DNA of 64,000 bases from Oenanthe sinensis (Eukaryota > Streptophyta > Magnoliopsida > Apiales > Apiaceae), in NCBI GenBank assembly GCA_028671895.1, contig JAPMAC010000207.1, forward strand, positions 8,122,001 to 8,186,000, in the 5' to 3' direction. Each line of letters begins with the position of its first letter. Within the stretch, counting starts at the first letter, position 1. Positions 46,377-56,036 of this stretch are shown here, piece by piece. The notes beneath the pieces are model-generated. The model saw nothing but the letters and a program-made list of their open reading frames with translations, was not told the DNA's origin and did no database searches. The position numbers and the translations under genes are program-made.

Positions 46377-46679
46377 TTTGCCCCCCAACTTCTGTAAAGT
46401 GTGCAATACTTTGTAGAAGTTAAGATTCATGACCCTGTTGCTCAAGCTCCTATGAAGAATTTTTACAATTCTTTCCTTATGCTCATCACTATTTTTCATC
46501 AATTTTTAGAGACTTTTCTCTAATTTTAGAGAATTTTCCCAAATTTATTGTAACCCACAGGTATTTTTCCTTAATTTCTAGGAATTTTTCTCTATTTTTA
46601 GAGTATTTTCTCAAATTTATTTGCCTTAAAATCATTTTAATGATTTTCTGGCATTTTTTGATGTTATTTTCGACCAGGA

Positions 46680-47250
46680 ATCCTAGTCGAATTCGACCAG
46701 GATCCTGGTCGGTTTCAGGTTGTCCTGGAATCCTGATCGAGCAGGGTTCCAGGTCGATTTTTCGACCAGGATCCTGGTCGATCTTAGGGGATTTTTTAAT
46801 CCTGGTCGAGCAGGATTCCTGGTCGTTTTTCGACCAGGATCCTGGTCGGTCTTAGGACGTAATTTAATCCTGGTCGAACAGGATTCCTGGTCGTTTTTTG
46901 ACCAGGATCCTGGTCGGTCTTAGGACGTAATTTAATCCTGGTCGAACAGGATTCCTGGTCGTTTTTTGACCAGGATCCTGGTCGGCCTTAGGTCGTAATT
47001 TAATCCTGGTCGAACAGGATTCCTGGTCGTTTTTTGACCAGGATCCTGGTCGGCCTTAGGACGTAATTTAATCCTGGTCGAACAGGATTCCTGGTCGTTT
47101 TTTGACCAGGATCCTGGTCGGTCTTAGGACGTAATTTAATCCTGGTCGAACAGGATTCCTGGTCATTTTTTGACCAGGATCCTGGTCGGTCTTAGGACGT
47201 AATTTAATCCTGGTCGAACAGGATTCTTGGTCGATTCTAGACTTCATTTG
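46680..47250. repeat. 68-bp tandem array with an 18-bp palindrome
   Basis: About seven units with exact 68-bp period in the centre (landmark AATTTAATCC at 46861, 46929, 46997). Many units contain CGACCAGGATCCTGGTCG or TGACCAGGATCCTGGTCG; the former is a perfect palindrome. Edges are degenerate. Confidence 0.9.
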
Positions 47251-47340
47251 GGTCCTGGTCGAAAGAGATTCTTGGCCGGATCTCGATCAGGATTCTGGCC
47301 TACCTTACTCTTTTAGCTTGTTTTAGTTTAAATCGACTTT

Positions 47341-47440
47341 TGGGCCAAAGGCCCGCCAAGCCCAATTAGTTTATGGGCTTTGTGACCGGCTATTGGGAGT
47401 TCTACCGGTTGAACTACCATTTTCTTCGGCTATAAATTAG
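47341..47440 (+). promoter_or_regulatory. Probable promoter of the Tat antisense ORF
   Basis: TATA box TATAAATTAG at 47431-47440, 158 bp before the ATG. Upstream are TGGGCC (47341), GGCCCG (47350), GCCCA (47360) and ATGGGCT (47373), resembling plant TCP site-II elements (TGGGCY). A pyrimidine-rich leader follows. Inference from motifs only. Confidence 0.5.
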
Positions 47441-47597
47441 TGAAGTGAAAACTTCACTTTTCACTTCTCACTTCCTCAGTAGAAATTTCTCTCAAAATTT
47501 TCACTCTAGAGTTCTTTAGCTGAGGCGATTTCCGGCAAAGCTTTTCCGGCCAACCTTCATCTTCCTCGTGCTCCAAGCGTTCATCCCTTGAATATCA

Positions 47598-49486
47598 ATG
47601 GCGGATTCCCAGGATGCTGCACAACAGCGTTTGCTTGCTAGGGCGGCAAAAAGAGGTAACGTTATTACCGTGAATCCTTCTTTTTCTTCAATTTCCGAAT
47701 TGTTAGGAGTTATGGGCGATGAATTTCCCACCATAGCCGAATTAGATGCCTTTAATTATAAGAGTATTTTTACGAACCAAGCTCACTGTGATAGATTTAC
47801 TAAGTTGTACAAATTGCCCACGGGCCTGAAGTTTGTTTTAGCTGAACCTGGAGATCGGGCCTGCCATTGGCGGCCCAATAGGTTGTGTATTTTTAGGGAT
47901 GCCATGATAGGTGGGCTTAGATTCCCCTTCCACGAATTTATTATTAGGCTGTTAGCAGAAGCCAGGGTCAGCCCGTGTCAGTTAAGCCCAAATTCCTGAC
48001 GAACCCTTCTTTGTTTTATGGTTCTCTGTCTTAGGAAAAATTACCCCCTATCTGTCGCTGTTTTTAGAAGTATCTTTCAATTTAAAAATAGCCCATCAAA
48101 CATATTGGGTTGGATTTATATAAACCATAGGCAGGGAGTTAGCCCAATTTTTAGCAACAAATCTTTGCCCGATACAAACCCAGATTGGCGGAGGGACTTC
48201 TTATACTTGGAGTGGGAAGGGGGTGATTGGGGCACCCTCTTTAGATCCTCGTTTTGCAAGGTTAAAGATGGTAATCCAGGCCAGATCCAGCTGACTCCTG
48301 AAGAGAAGCTCATAATCGATGATCTCAGCCAAGATAAGGGTCAAACCCACTACAGGAAGCTCCTTGAAGAATTTTCACTGAAGGCTGTGGGCCTATCTAA
48401 TGTGTCTAATAATGGTACATTTCTTTTCCGGACTTCTTGTTTTTCTCGATTTTTCTGAGTTCAATTCGTTTATTTTCTTGTCTGTTTTGCAGCCGCGGAG
48501 AATATTAATTTCCATTTGGGCGTGGGGGACCAAGAAACCCACAAGATGCGCAAGGCCCGGGAGGCTCTTGAGGGCCCAATAAAGGAGCCTCACGTTCCGG
48601 CGTTCCTCCAACATTGTGATAGGGCCCAAAATAAAGGAAAGGGCAAAAGGCCTCGTGAAGAGGAGGAGGATCCGGACACCGCAGCTTGGAGGCCCAGCTG
48701 GGGCATTCGAAAGCAGGACACTGTCGTGGGGAGTGTCTTGAACTCCGTTGACTGGTGCCAGAACTCGATTCCTCCGGCCGATAAGGCCAAAATTGTTCTA
48801 AAGACGGATATTGAGGAGGCCGAGTCTCTTGGTTCTCAGGCCGTAGCTATGGTAAAGCCCAATCACTTTGTTTGTACTTAAACACTTTTGTGTCTTTCTA
48901 GTTGTTTGACGTGAATGTGTTATTTCTTCAACAGGTTAATACCTACTTTCAGACCATGGCCCATCAGGCCAAGACTTGGCGTTTTTCTGAGAAGGCCCAA
49001 AGGGCAGGAAAGGTCAAGGCAGAGGCCAAGGTGGCCAACTTGGAGAAGAAATTGCTCGAAAAGGAGCAAGAACTGGTTGCGGCCCACGCAGAGCTGCAGG
49101 AGCTTAGGGCCGGGAAGAAGGCCGTGATCGACGAGTACCTGGACTCGGAAGACTTTTACGCTTTCATTGATAAACATGACGATATGGTCTTCCCGGCGAC
49201 TTGTTCTCAGGCCTGGGAAAAATGCCTTCAAACTGTTTTGGCTAAGCATCCCGGCTTATTCGATCCTGCCGAATTCCCCTGCCCTATGGGTCAGCCCCTG
49301 GCATTGACTTCAACTGCTGGAGGGACAGGTTCTGGAGACTTGTCAGGGGGCGAGGCCTTGGATGAGTTTGATCGGGTCTTCGATTCTACTCCTGAGGCTG
49401 AGGATAACGCTCAGAAGGAAGCGGAAGAAGAAGAAGAAAAGGCCGAGGAGGGAGAGAAGGATGACGACACTGAAGACTTCCCTTAG
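47598..49486 (+). pseudogene. Tat antisense ORF, three exons, one internal stop
   Basis: Putative gypsy-type transposon protein of the Transposase_28-like family, known as an antisense ORF in Tat elements; molecular role unknown. Proposed exons: 47598-48414, 48493-48851 and 48935-49486, giving 575 residues. Introns of 78 and 83 bp have GT...AG ends (GTACAT...TTTTGCAG and GTAAAG...TTCAACAG) and the frame is kept. ATG context AATGGCGG is good. Residues 1-260 contain the family block GLRFPFHEFIIRLLAEARVS. The C-terminus is coiled-coil (about residues 400-450), then acidic (KEAEEEEEKAEEGEKDDDTE). TGA at 47997-47999 replaces what is usually a tryptophan codon after SPNS. It ends 420 bp from the convergent pol. 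Confidence 0.75.
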
Positions 49487-49906
49487 TTTTATTTTCCTGT
49501 ATTCCTTGTATTCCTCGCATTTCCTTTAAATTATGTAATCCTGAAGACTTTTTATTTATAAAAAGCCCTTTTGTTGTTTGTCTTCTTTTTTTTCGTGCCT
49601 TAATATATTTGACAAAATACATTTTATTGGGCTTTAGAACAAACGGGATGTTAATCGAAGGGCCAAGCAGGCTTCTTTTTGTCATAAAAGAACTAATAAA
49701 AATTGCCAAACCAGGCTAAACACACAGGTTTTTGGAGTGCTATAAAGCTGAGAATTTTATTAATAATGCCTTCGAGGCTAAAGTGGGCACAACCCTTACA
49801 AAATGAGAATTTTGTCTGGAGCGAAAAGCTCTTACATCCTAATGGTTTCATTGAACCTTATTTCTACTTAGTTCCTACTAAATATAAGAACTCATAGTTG
49901 AATTCC
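49487..49906. other. Convergent 3' region between Tat antisense ORF and pol
   Basis: No coding sequence supported. It would hold both 3' ends: T-rich and AAATTATGTAA-containing sequence downstream of the antisense ORF, and the pol 3' end from the other side. Confidence 0.5.
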
Positions 49907-51629
49907 TTAAACATAATAGACTTTCAGGTTTGAAGCATGCCAAGTCCTTGGTACCTCAATACCTTCTAGGGTTTCAAGGATATAGGATCCTCCCCCCCTT
50001 TACTTGCTTTATCTTGTACGGCCCTTCCCAGTTGGGGGCTAATTTGCCTTTGGGACCTACCCCGGAAGCTTCAGCTTTTCTGAGGACTAACTCCCCTTGT
50101 CTGAAAAATCTTTCTTTGACTCTTAAGTTGTAATAGAAAGATGATTTCTTTTGATATTCGACGATTTTTGCATGAGCTTTGTCCCTGACTTCATCTATCA
50201 AGTCTAACGCAAGTTTCATTCCTTCTTCATTTTCCTCAGGTTCAAAGGCCTTGATTCTGGGGGATACATGTGATATTTCGACTGGAACCACTGCCTCGGC
50301 CCCATAAGCCAGGAAGAACGGAGTTGCATCAGTAGTAACTTTATGGGTTGTTCTGTATGCCCAGAGTATTGGCAAAAGCTCATCCACCCAAGTGTTGGCA
50401 GAACGCTCGATCCTTTTCTTGAGACCATCAAGGATGATTCGATTGGCTACCTCAGCCTGCCCATTTGCTTGGGGGTGTGCAACAGAAGTGAAGCGTAGAT
50501 TGATGTCATTATCAGTGCAATATCCTTTGAATTCTTCATTGTTGAATTGGGTGCCATTGTCCGTCACCAGTATTCGTGGTATTCCATACCTACATATGAT
50601 GTTTTCCCAAAAAAATTGAGCTACTTGCCTTGTGGTTATCTTGGCTAGTGGTTTAGCCTCGATCCATTTAGTGAAGTAATCGATCGCAACGATCAGGAAC
50701 TTTCTCTGTCCGCTAGCTATTGGAAAGGGTCCAAGGATGTCCATTCCCCACATTGCAAAAGGGATAGGGGAATTGATGGACGTCAACATCTCAGGTGGTT
50801 GTCTCACAACCGGTGCATGCCTTTGGCACCTGTCACATCTTCGTACGTATTCTTTCGAATCTTTAATCAAGTCAGGCCAGTAAAAACCAAGGCGGGTGAT
50901 TTTATGGGCCAAAGCCCTGCCCCCCAAGTGTTGGCCACAGATTCCTCCGTGTACTTCTTTCAAAGCCTCATGACCTTCATCTGGCCTCAAACATTTCAAG
51001 TATGGAATAACAAAAGATTTCTTGTAGAGAATTCCATCAATAAGAGCGTACCTTAAGGCCCTCACGGTGAGTTTTCTGGCTTCCATGGGGTTGTTAGGAG
51101 TCCATCCAGATTGAAGGTGGGCTCTAATTGGGTCCATCCAGCAACTGCCCATGCTTATCGGGGCTACCAGTTTTGCATTGATGCTGGGGGTCTTCAAGAT
51201 TTGGAAGTACACACTCCCCACATGTTCATCTGCTTCTGATGTGGCGAACTTTGACAAGGCATCGGCCTTCGCATTCTCTTCTCTAGGAATATACTCAATC
51301 TGACATTCTTCAAACTGCGTCATTATAGCTTTGACCAACCGGAGGTATTTGATCATGATTTCTTCTCTTGCTTCAAAATCCCCATTCACTTGGGATATAA
51401 CCAGCTTTGAGTCTCCACGAACTTTGAGATGCTTGACGTTTAGGGCTTTGGCCAAACCTAGGCCTGCTATCAGGGCTTCATATTCGGCTTCATTGTTGGT
51501 TGTTGGGAAGTCAAGCTTGATAGCATACTCAATAATGAATCCTTCGGGACTTTGAAGTACCAAGCCTGCGCCTCTAGATTTTATTTTTGATGCCCCATCA
51601 AAATTGAGCACCCAATATTCTTTAGGAGT
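49907..51629 (-). pseudogene. Tat archaeal-type RNase H and integrase
   Basis: Downstream half of the Tat pol, in the same frame as the upstream half and separated from it only by TAG at 51630-51632. It begins with an additional RNase H (LNFDGASKIKSRGAGLVL and NNEAEYEALIAGLGLAKA), typical of Tat elements. Integrase follows, with an HHCC zinc domain and WGMDILGPF, VTDNGTQF and NGQAEVANR carrying D, D and E. The frame ends early at 49974 because of a 7-G run (49992-49998 on the plus strand). The usual integrase C-terminal block (PRTWHASNL) is readable in the next frame down to about 49907. Apart from these two lesions it looks intact. Confidence 0.88.
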
Positions 51630-54600
51630 CTATCTTCCTTTTTGTGTTGTTTCCTCTGTTTCCTTATTGTCCTGCCCCCCGACTTCTTGGTCGTCAATAG
51701 TATATTCGACCACGAAGTCAGCAAGAGCTTGGGCTTTAATGGCCGTTCGAGGCTTATACTTGATGTCGAATTCTCCTAGTTCAATGGCCCACTTAATCAG
51801 TCTTCCACTTGTCTTGGGGTTGTGTATGATATTCCTCAAGGGTTGATCAGTTAATACTTCGATTTTGTGAGCTTGAAAATAGGGGCGTAGTTTCCTCGAG
51901 GCCATTATCAAGGCCAGCGCAAACTTCTCAATTTTGGAGTAGTTAAGTTCCGCTCCATGCAAAACCTTGCTCACATAATAGACTGGCTTTTGAGTTTTCT
52001 CTTCTTCTTTTATAAGGACAGCACTCAGGGCCTTGTCTGATATGGCCAAGTACAAGTATAGGATGTCCTCCGGGCTAGGCTTGGCCAACAACGGGGCTTT
52101 AGCCATATATTTCTTCAGTTCCTCAAAGGCCGTTTGACATTCTTCTGTCCACACGAAATTTTTAACTTTTTTCAACGTCTTGAAGAAGGGTAGACATTTA
52201 TCCCCAGACTTCGAGACAAACCTTCCCAGGGCAGCAACTCTTCCTGTCAATTTTTGGACGTCCTTTACTGTTTTTGGAGGTTCCATGTCGAGTATGGCCT
52301 TGATTTTGTCAGGATTGGCCTCAATCCCTCTTTTAGAGACCATCATCCCTAGGAATTTTCCCGATCCCACGCCAAAGGCGCACTTTGCAGGGTTGAGCAT
52401 CATATTGTGGTGCCTTAGCACTTCAAAAGCCTCTCGCAGGTGCTCAACATGATCGGCCTTATCGAGACTTTTGACTAGCATATCATCAACGTAGACCTCC
52501 ATGGTTTTTCCAATGAGGTGCTTGAAAATTTTGTTTACTAGCCTTTGATAGGTGGCCCCTGCATTCTTTAACCCAAAGGCCATAACAAGATAACAAAATA
52601 CACCAAAGTCAGTGATGAAGGATACCTTGGCAATGTCATCTTCGTGCATCCGGATTTGATTGTATCCACTAAAGCCATCCATAAAGCTTAACATCTCATG
52701 TCCCGCCGTGGCATCTATGAGTGCATCAATCCTTGGGAGGGGGAAACAATCCTTTGGGCATGCATCATTTAAATCAGTGAAGTCGACGCACATCCTCCAC
52801 TTTCCATTGGATTTCCTGACCATTACAGGATTAGCAAGCCATTCGGGATATTGAATTTCTTTAATGAATCCAGCCTTCAAGAGCTTTTCCACCTCTTGCT
52901 TTATGGCTTCCTGCCTTTCTGGAGCAAAATTTCTCTTCTTCTGCTTCACCGTTTTTCGCTGTGGATCCACGTTGAGTTTATGAGTGATCAGTTCAGGGTT
53001 AATTCCCGGCATATCAGCGGCTGTCCAAGCAAATAAGTCTCCGTTTTCTTGCAAGAACTTTATCAATTTTTCTTTCATAGGCTCTTCTAATGAGGCCCCA
53101 ATGTAGGTTACTTTCTCTGGTTCTCCTGGAACTAAAGGAATTGGAACCAAGTCCTCAGCTGGTTTCCCCCTTTGTTCTTCGTTTTCTCTTGAGTCCATGT
53201 CCTCTATTGGTAGGACTTGCCCCCCGGCTCCATCGGGTCTCAGGGCTGCCACGTAGCAACTTCTCGCCATTTTCTGGTCTCCTTTCTCCTCCCCAACACC
53301 GTTTCTGGTGGGGAACTTGATTTTTAAGTGATAACTTGAGGCTACAGCCTTAAAAGCATGCAAACCTGTTCTTCCAAGGATGGCGTTGTATGTAGAAGAT
53401 GCTTTGACCACCAGAAAAGTTAGCATCTGAGTGACCTCTTTAGGTTCTCTTCCCATTGTCACGGGTAGTTGAATGGTTCCTTCTACTTTTGATTCCACTC
53501 CATTGAAGCCATAGATGGGAACATCCGAAAGGGTTAGCTGGGAATCGTTGTATCCCATCTTTACAAATGCATCATGGAACAAGATATCAACAGATGCTCC
53601 ATTGTCTACCAGGACTCTTTTTACCTCTGAGTTGCCTATCAAAGGGGCGATAACGAGGGGATCATCATGAGGAAACTTTACCCCTTCTAGGTCTGAGTCA
53701 TCAAAAGATATAATCGCCTCCGTCCTAGCACGTTTAGGTGCTTCTCCTACGACTTGCATAACTTCTCTTGCGTATGCTTTTCTTGAATTCCTTGAAGTCC
53801 CCGCAACAGTGAGTCCTCCGAAAATCATATTAATAACCGGCCCTCTAGGTTGAGGATTCCTATCTCGGCCATCATTATTTTTCCTGTTATCGTCGTGCCT
53901 ATCATGACTCCCATCCTTGGTGTACTTGGAAAGTTTTCCTCTCCTGATAAGGAATTCGATTTCATCCTTCAATTGTCTGCAGTCATCTGTATTATGCCCG
54001 GTATCCCTATGAAACCGGCAAAACGCATTTTTGTTTCTTTTCTCAGGATCAGACTTTAAGGGTTTAGGCCATCTCAAGTCCCGATCTCTTTCAATATCCA
54101 TAAGGATTTGACTTCGAGGTGCATTCAGCCTTGCATATTCAGCAAATTTCGGCCCAAAGTTATTTTTCTTAGGAGGGGATTCGGAATCCTTATCCGTCTT
54201 GGAGTACTTGTCTCGGGCGTCATATTCTTGATCACCCTTTCTCTTCTTGTTATTATTCCCATGTGTAGCCACTGATATAGTGGTTTTCTTCATGCTTTCT
54301 TCTGCCTTGATGTATTTCCCTGCTCTGTCTTGGAGAAGAAGCATGTTTTCAGGCGGGTGTTTGGCTAGAGATCTCTTGAAATAAGGATCAGTCGTCCCCT
54401 GTTGTAAGGCTATCATAGCCACCTTCTCGTCTAAGTCTGGGACTTTTAAGGCTTCCTTGGTGAAGCGGTTCAGGTAGTCCCTCAGGGATTCGTTCTTTCC
54501 TTGCTCCAGATTCATGAGAGAAGCCGAGCTTTTTTCATGCACTCTTCCACTTATAAACTGGCTTATAAAGGCATTACTGAGTTCTTTAAAGGACCCAATG

Positions 54601-55538
54601 GAGTTGGGAGGTAATCGGCTATACCATCGTTGAGCCATGCCTCCCAGGGTTTGGGGGAAAGCCCTGCACTTCACAGCATCATTGATGGGTTGTAATAACA
54701 AAGCATTCGAGAAGGTCCTTACGTGATTAGCTGGATCGCCTGTACCATCGTACACTTTGATGGTGGGCATCTTGAACTTACTTGAGATGTGAGCGTTCAT
54801 GATGGTTTCGGTAAAAGGCGGCGTGGGATCATCAGGATCTCCGAGAGGCAATAGTTCAGTGGGGTCAGTTCTAGTAATTTCCGTTCTTCTCCCTCGCGGG
54901 GTTTCATCCAGTTCTATGACGTCGGGAGCTTCATACCTCGAAGTTGTCCTTCTATCTTGTCGATCCAGACTTTTCTTTAATTCTTTTAGTTCAGCCTCAT
55001 AGGAAGCAATTTTCTGTTCTAATGTCCTACGGGACTGTGAACGCCGGCTTCCTGCGGGCTCTTTACCAGGCCTTCTTCTCCTAGGATTGACATCAGTGCC
55101 TTCTGAGCTTTCATCATCAGTTGAATATGGTCCTGAGAAATCACGGACGTCTTCTCTACGCCCATAGTTTTGCGGGGGTTCCAACCCTTGGATGTAAAGA
55201 GGGGGATAAGCTTGGGATATTCCAAGCCTAGGTTGGGCGACAGTGCTACTAGGGATAACAACAGTAGAAATTTGTGCGTGTGGGGGAGCAGTAGCAATAA
55301 AGGGAGTTTGAGTTACCTGGGATAGTGGGTTGGATCCATGGACGATGTCCTCAGGATTGGTGGATTGGACAATCTCACTAAACGGACCAAGCCTTTGAGT
55401 ATTAGGACCTTGGGTTCCAGCGGGAATAGTGGTGGTAGCAGGGACCTCGGTAGTTTGAGTTTCATCAGGAGGGATGATAGCAGTCGGATCACCTGTGGTG
55501 GGGACGATGTCTCCGTCAGTTCGCCGTGTTCTTGCCAT
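51630..55538 (-). CDS. Tat gag-protease-RT-RNase H
   Basis: 1,302 codons, uninterrupted. Pro-rich N-terminus, then a retrotransposon gag domain (AFPQTLGGMAQRWYSRLPPN and RVHEKSSASLMNLEQGKNES) at about residues 270-400. A cysteine motif CRFHRDTGHNTDDC follows. Protease active site D645-N-G-A-S. RT with CVDFTDLNDACPKD, FPLPRIDALID and YVDD at residues 1016-1019. The RT-linked RNase H is near the C-terminus. The ORF closes with TAG at 51630-51632; the downstream RNase H-integrase continues in the same frame. ATG at 55538 lies 32 bp from the LTR, so the leader is very short. Confidence 0.92.
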   Translation of the reverse strand: MARTRRTDGDIVPTTGDPTAIIPPDETQTTEVPATTTIPAGTQGPNTQRLGPFSEIVQSTNPEDIVHGSNPLSQVTQTPFIATAPPHAQISTVVIPSSTVAQPRLGISQAYPPLYIQGLEPPQNYGRREDVRDFSGPYSTDDESSEGTDVNPRRRRPGKEPAGSRRSQSRRTLEQKIASYEAELKELKKSLDRQDRRTTSRYEAPDVIELDETPRGRRTEITRTDPTELLPLGDPDDPTPPFTETIMNAHISSKFKMPTIKVYDGTGDPANHVRTFSNALLLQPINDAVKCRAFPQTLGGMAQRWYSRLPPNSIGSFKELSNAFISQFISGRVHEKSSASLMNLEQGKNESLRDYLNRFTKEALKVPDLDEKVAMIALQQGTTDPYFKRSLAKHPPENMLLLQDRAGKYIKAEESMKKTTISVATHGNNNKKRKGDQEYDARDKYSKTDKDSESPPKKNNFGPKFAEYARLNAPRSQILMDIERDRDLRWPKPLKSDPEKRNKNAFCRFHRDTGHNTDDCRQLKDEIEFLIRRGKLSKYTKDGSHDRHDDNRKNNDGRDRNPQPRGPVINMIFGGLTVAGTSRNSRKAYAREVMQVVGEAPKRARTEAIISFDDSDLEGVKFPHDDPLVIAPLIGNSEVKRVLVDNGASVDILFHDAFVKMGYNDSQLTLSDVPIYGFNGVESKVEGTIQLPVTMGREPKEVTQMLTFLVVKASSTYNAILGRTGLHAFKAVASSYHLKIKFPTRNGVGEEKGDQKMARSCYVAALRPDGAGGQVLPIEDMDSRENEEQRGKPAEDLVPIPLVPGEPEKVTYIGASLEEPMKEKLIKFLQENGDLFAWTAADMPGINPELITHKLNVDPQRKTVKQKKRNFAPERQEAIKQEVEKLLKAGFIKEIQYPEWLANPVMVRKSNGKWRMCVDFTDLNDACPKDCFPLPRIDALIDATAGHEMLSFMDGFSGYNQIRMHEDDIAKVSFITDFGVFCYLVMAFGLKNAGATYQRLVNKIFKHLIGKTMEVYVDDMLVKSLDKADHVEHLREAFEVLRHHNMMLNPAKCAFGVGSGKFLGMMVSKRGIEANPDKIKAILDMEPPKTVKDVQKLTGRVAALGRFVSKSGDKCLPFFKTLKKVKNFVWTEECQTAFEELKKYMAKAPLLAKPSPEDILYLYLAISDKALSAVLIKEEEKTQKPVYYVSKVLHGAELNYSKIEKFALALIMASRKLRPYFQAHKIEVLTDQPLRNIIHNPKTSGRLIKWAIELGEFDIKYKPRTAIKAQALADFVVEYTIDDQEVGGQDNKETEETTQKGR

Positions 55539-55550
55539 GGTTGATGTCTT

Positions 55551-55568
55551 TTCCCACGGACGGCGCCA
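55551..55568 (-). other. Tat primer binding site
   Basis: TGGCGCCGTCCGTGGGAA on the minus strand, two bases inside the 5' LTR. A GGCGCC-type PBS is usual in Tat elements. I do not assign the tRNA. Confidence 0.8.
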
Positions 55569-55570
55569 AA

Positions 55571-56036
55571 TGTTGTGGAATAAAAACTAGGGTAGTTAAT
55601 GCGGTGTATGTCGGAGCTTAACGAGCTTTAATGGCTGCACTTGTGTTTCGTAGCTTAATTCTGCTTTCACAAGATGCCTACGTATCTCTGTTGGGTTTAG
55701 AGAATCAAGCCAAAACGTAGTTCTAATAATGAGGGGTTAGGCCCTTTATATAGACGTGGAAAGTCTAAGAATTAGAGTGGGTTTAGGAACCTTGATTGAT
55801 AAGGTGTTTCCTAGAAGGATTCTGGATCCTTTGTAGAAGCAGTTTCCATGTAGGAAAAGGTTTCCTTGTAGTTGGACATAATTAATTAGCTGTATACTTA
55901 GCTAATTAATTAATTACGAATTTATTTATTAATTAGGGTTTCAAGCCTTAATAATTGGGCTTCCCCTTTGGACCAGATTAGGTACAATTAATGCCACATT
56001 AATTGTGTCTTTAGGGCTTACTTTCAACCCATATCA
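55571..56036 (-). repeat. Tat 5' LTR
   Basis: 466 bp, near identical to 45911-46376. TATA box TCTATATAAAG on the minus strand at about 55744-55754. TSD AATAA follows at 56037-56041. Confidence 0.93.

Larger units (their letters stand above)
45911..56036 (-). mobile_element. Ty3/Gypsy Tat/Retand-type element with antisense ORF
   Basis: 10,126 bp. Two 466-bp LTRs (45911-46376, 55571-56036) with three visible differences (~0.6%). TSD AATAA at 45906-45910 and 56037-56041. On the minus strand the order is PBS, gag, protease, RT/RNase H, a second archaeal-type RNase H and integrase. A convergent plus-strand ORF and a 68-bp tandem array lie before the 3' LTR. The extra RNase H, the antisense ORF and the tandem repeats together point to the Tat lineage. 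Confidence 0.93.

Noticed and set aside
46680..47250. CRISPR-like regular array
   Set aside because: Contiguous 68-bp tandem units with no unique spacers, inside a plant Tat retrotransposon.
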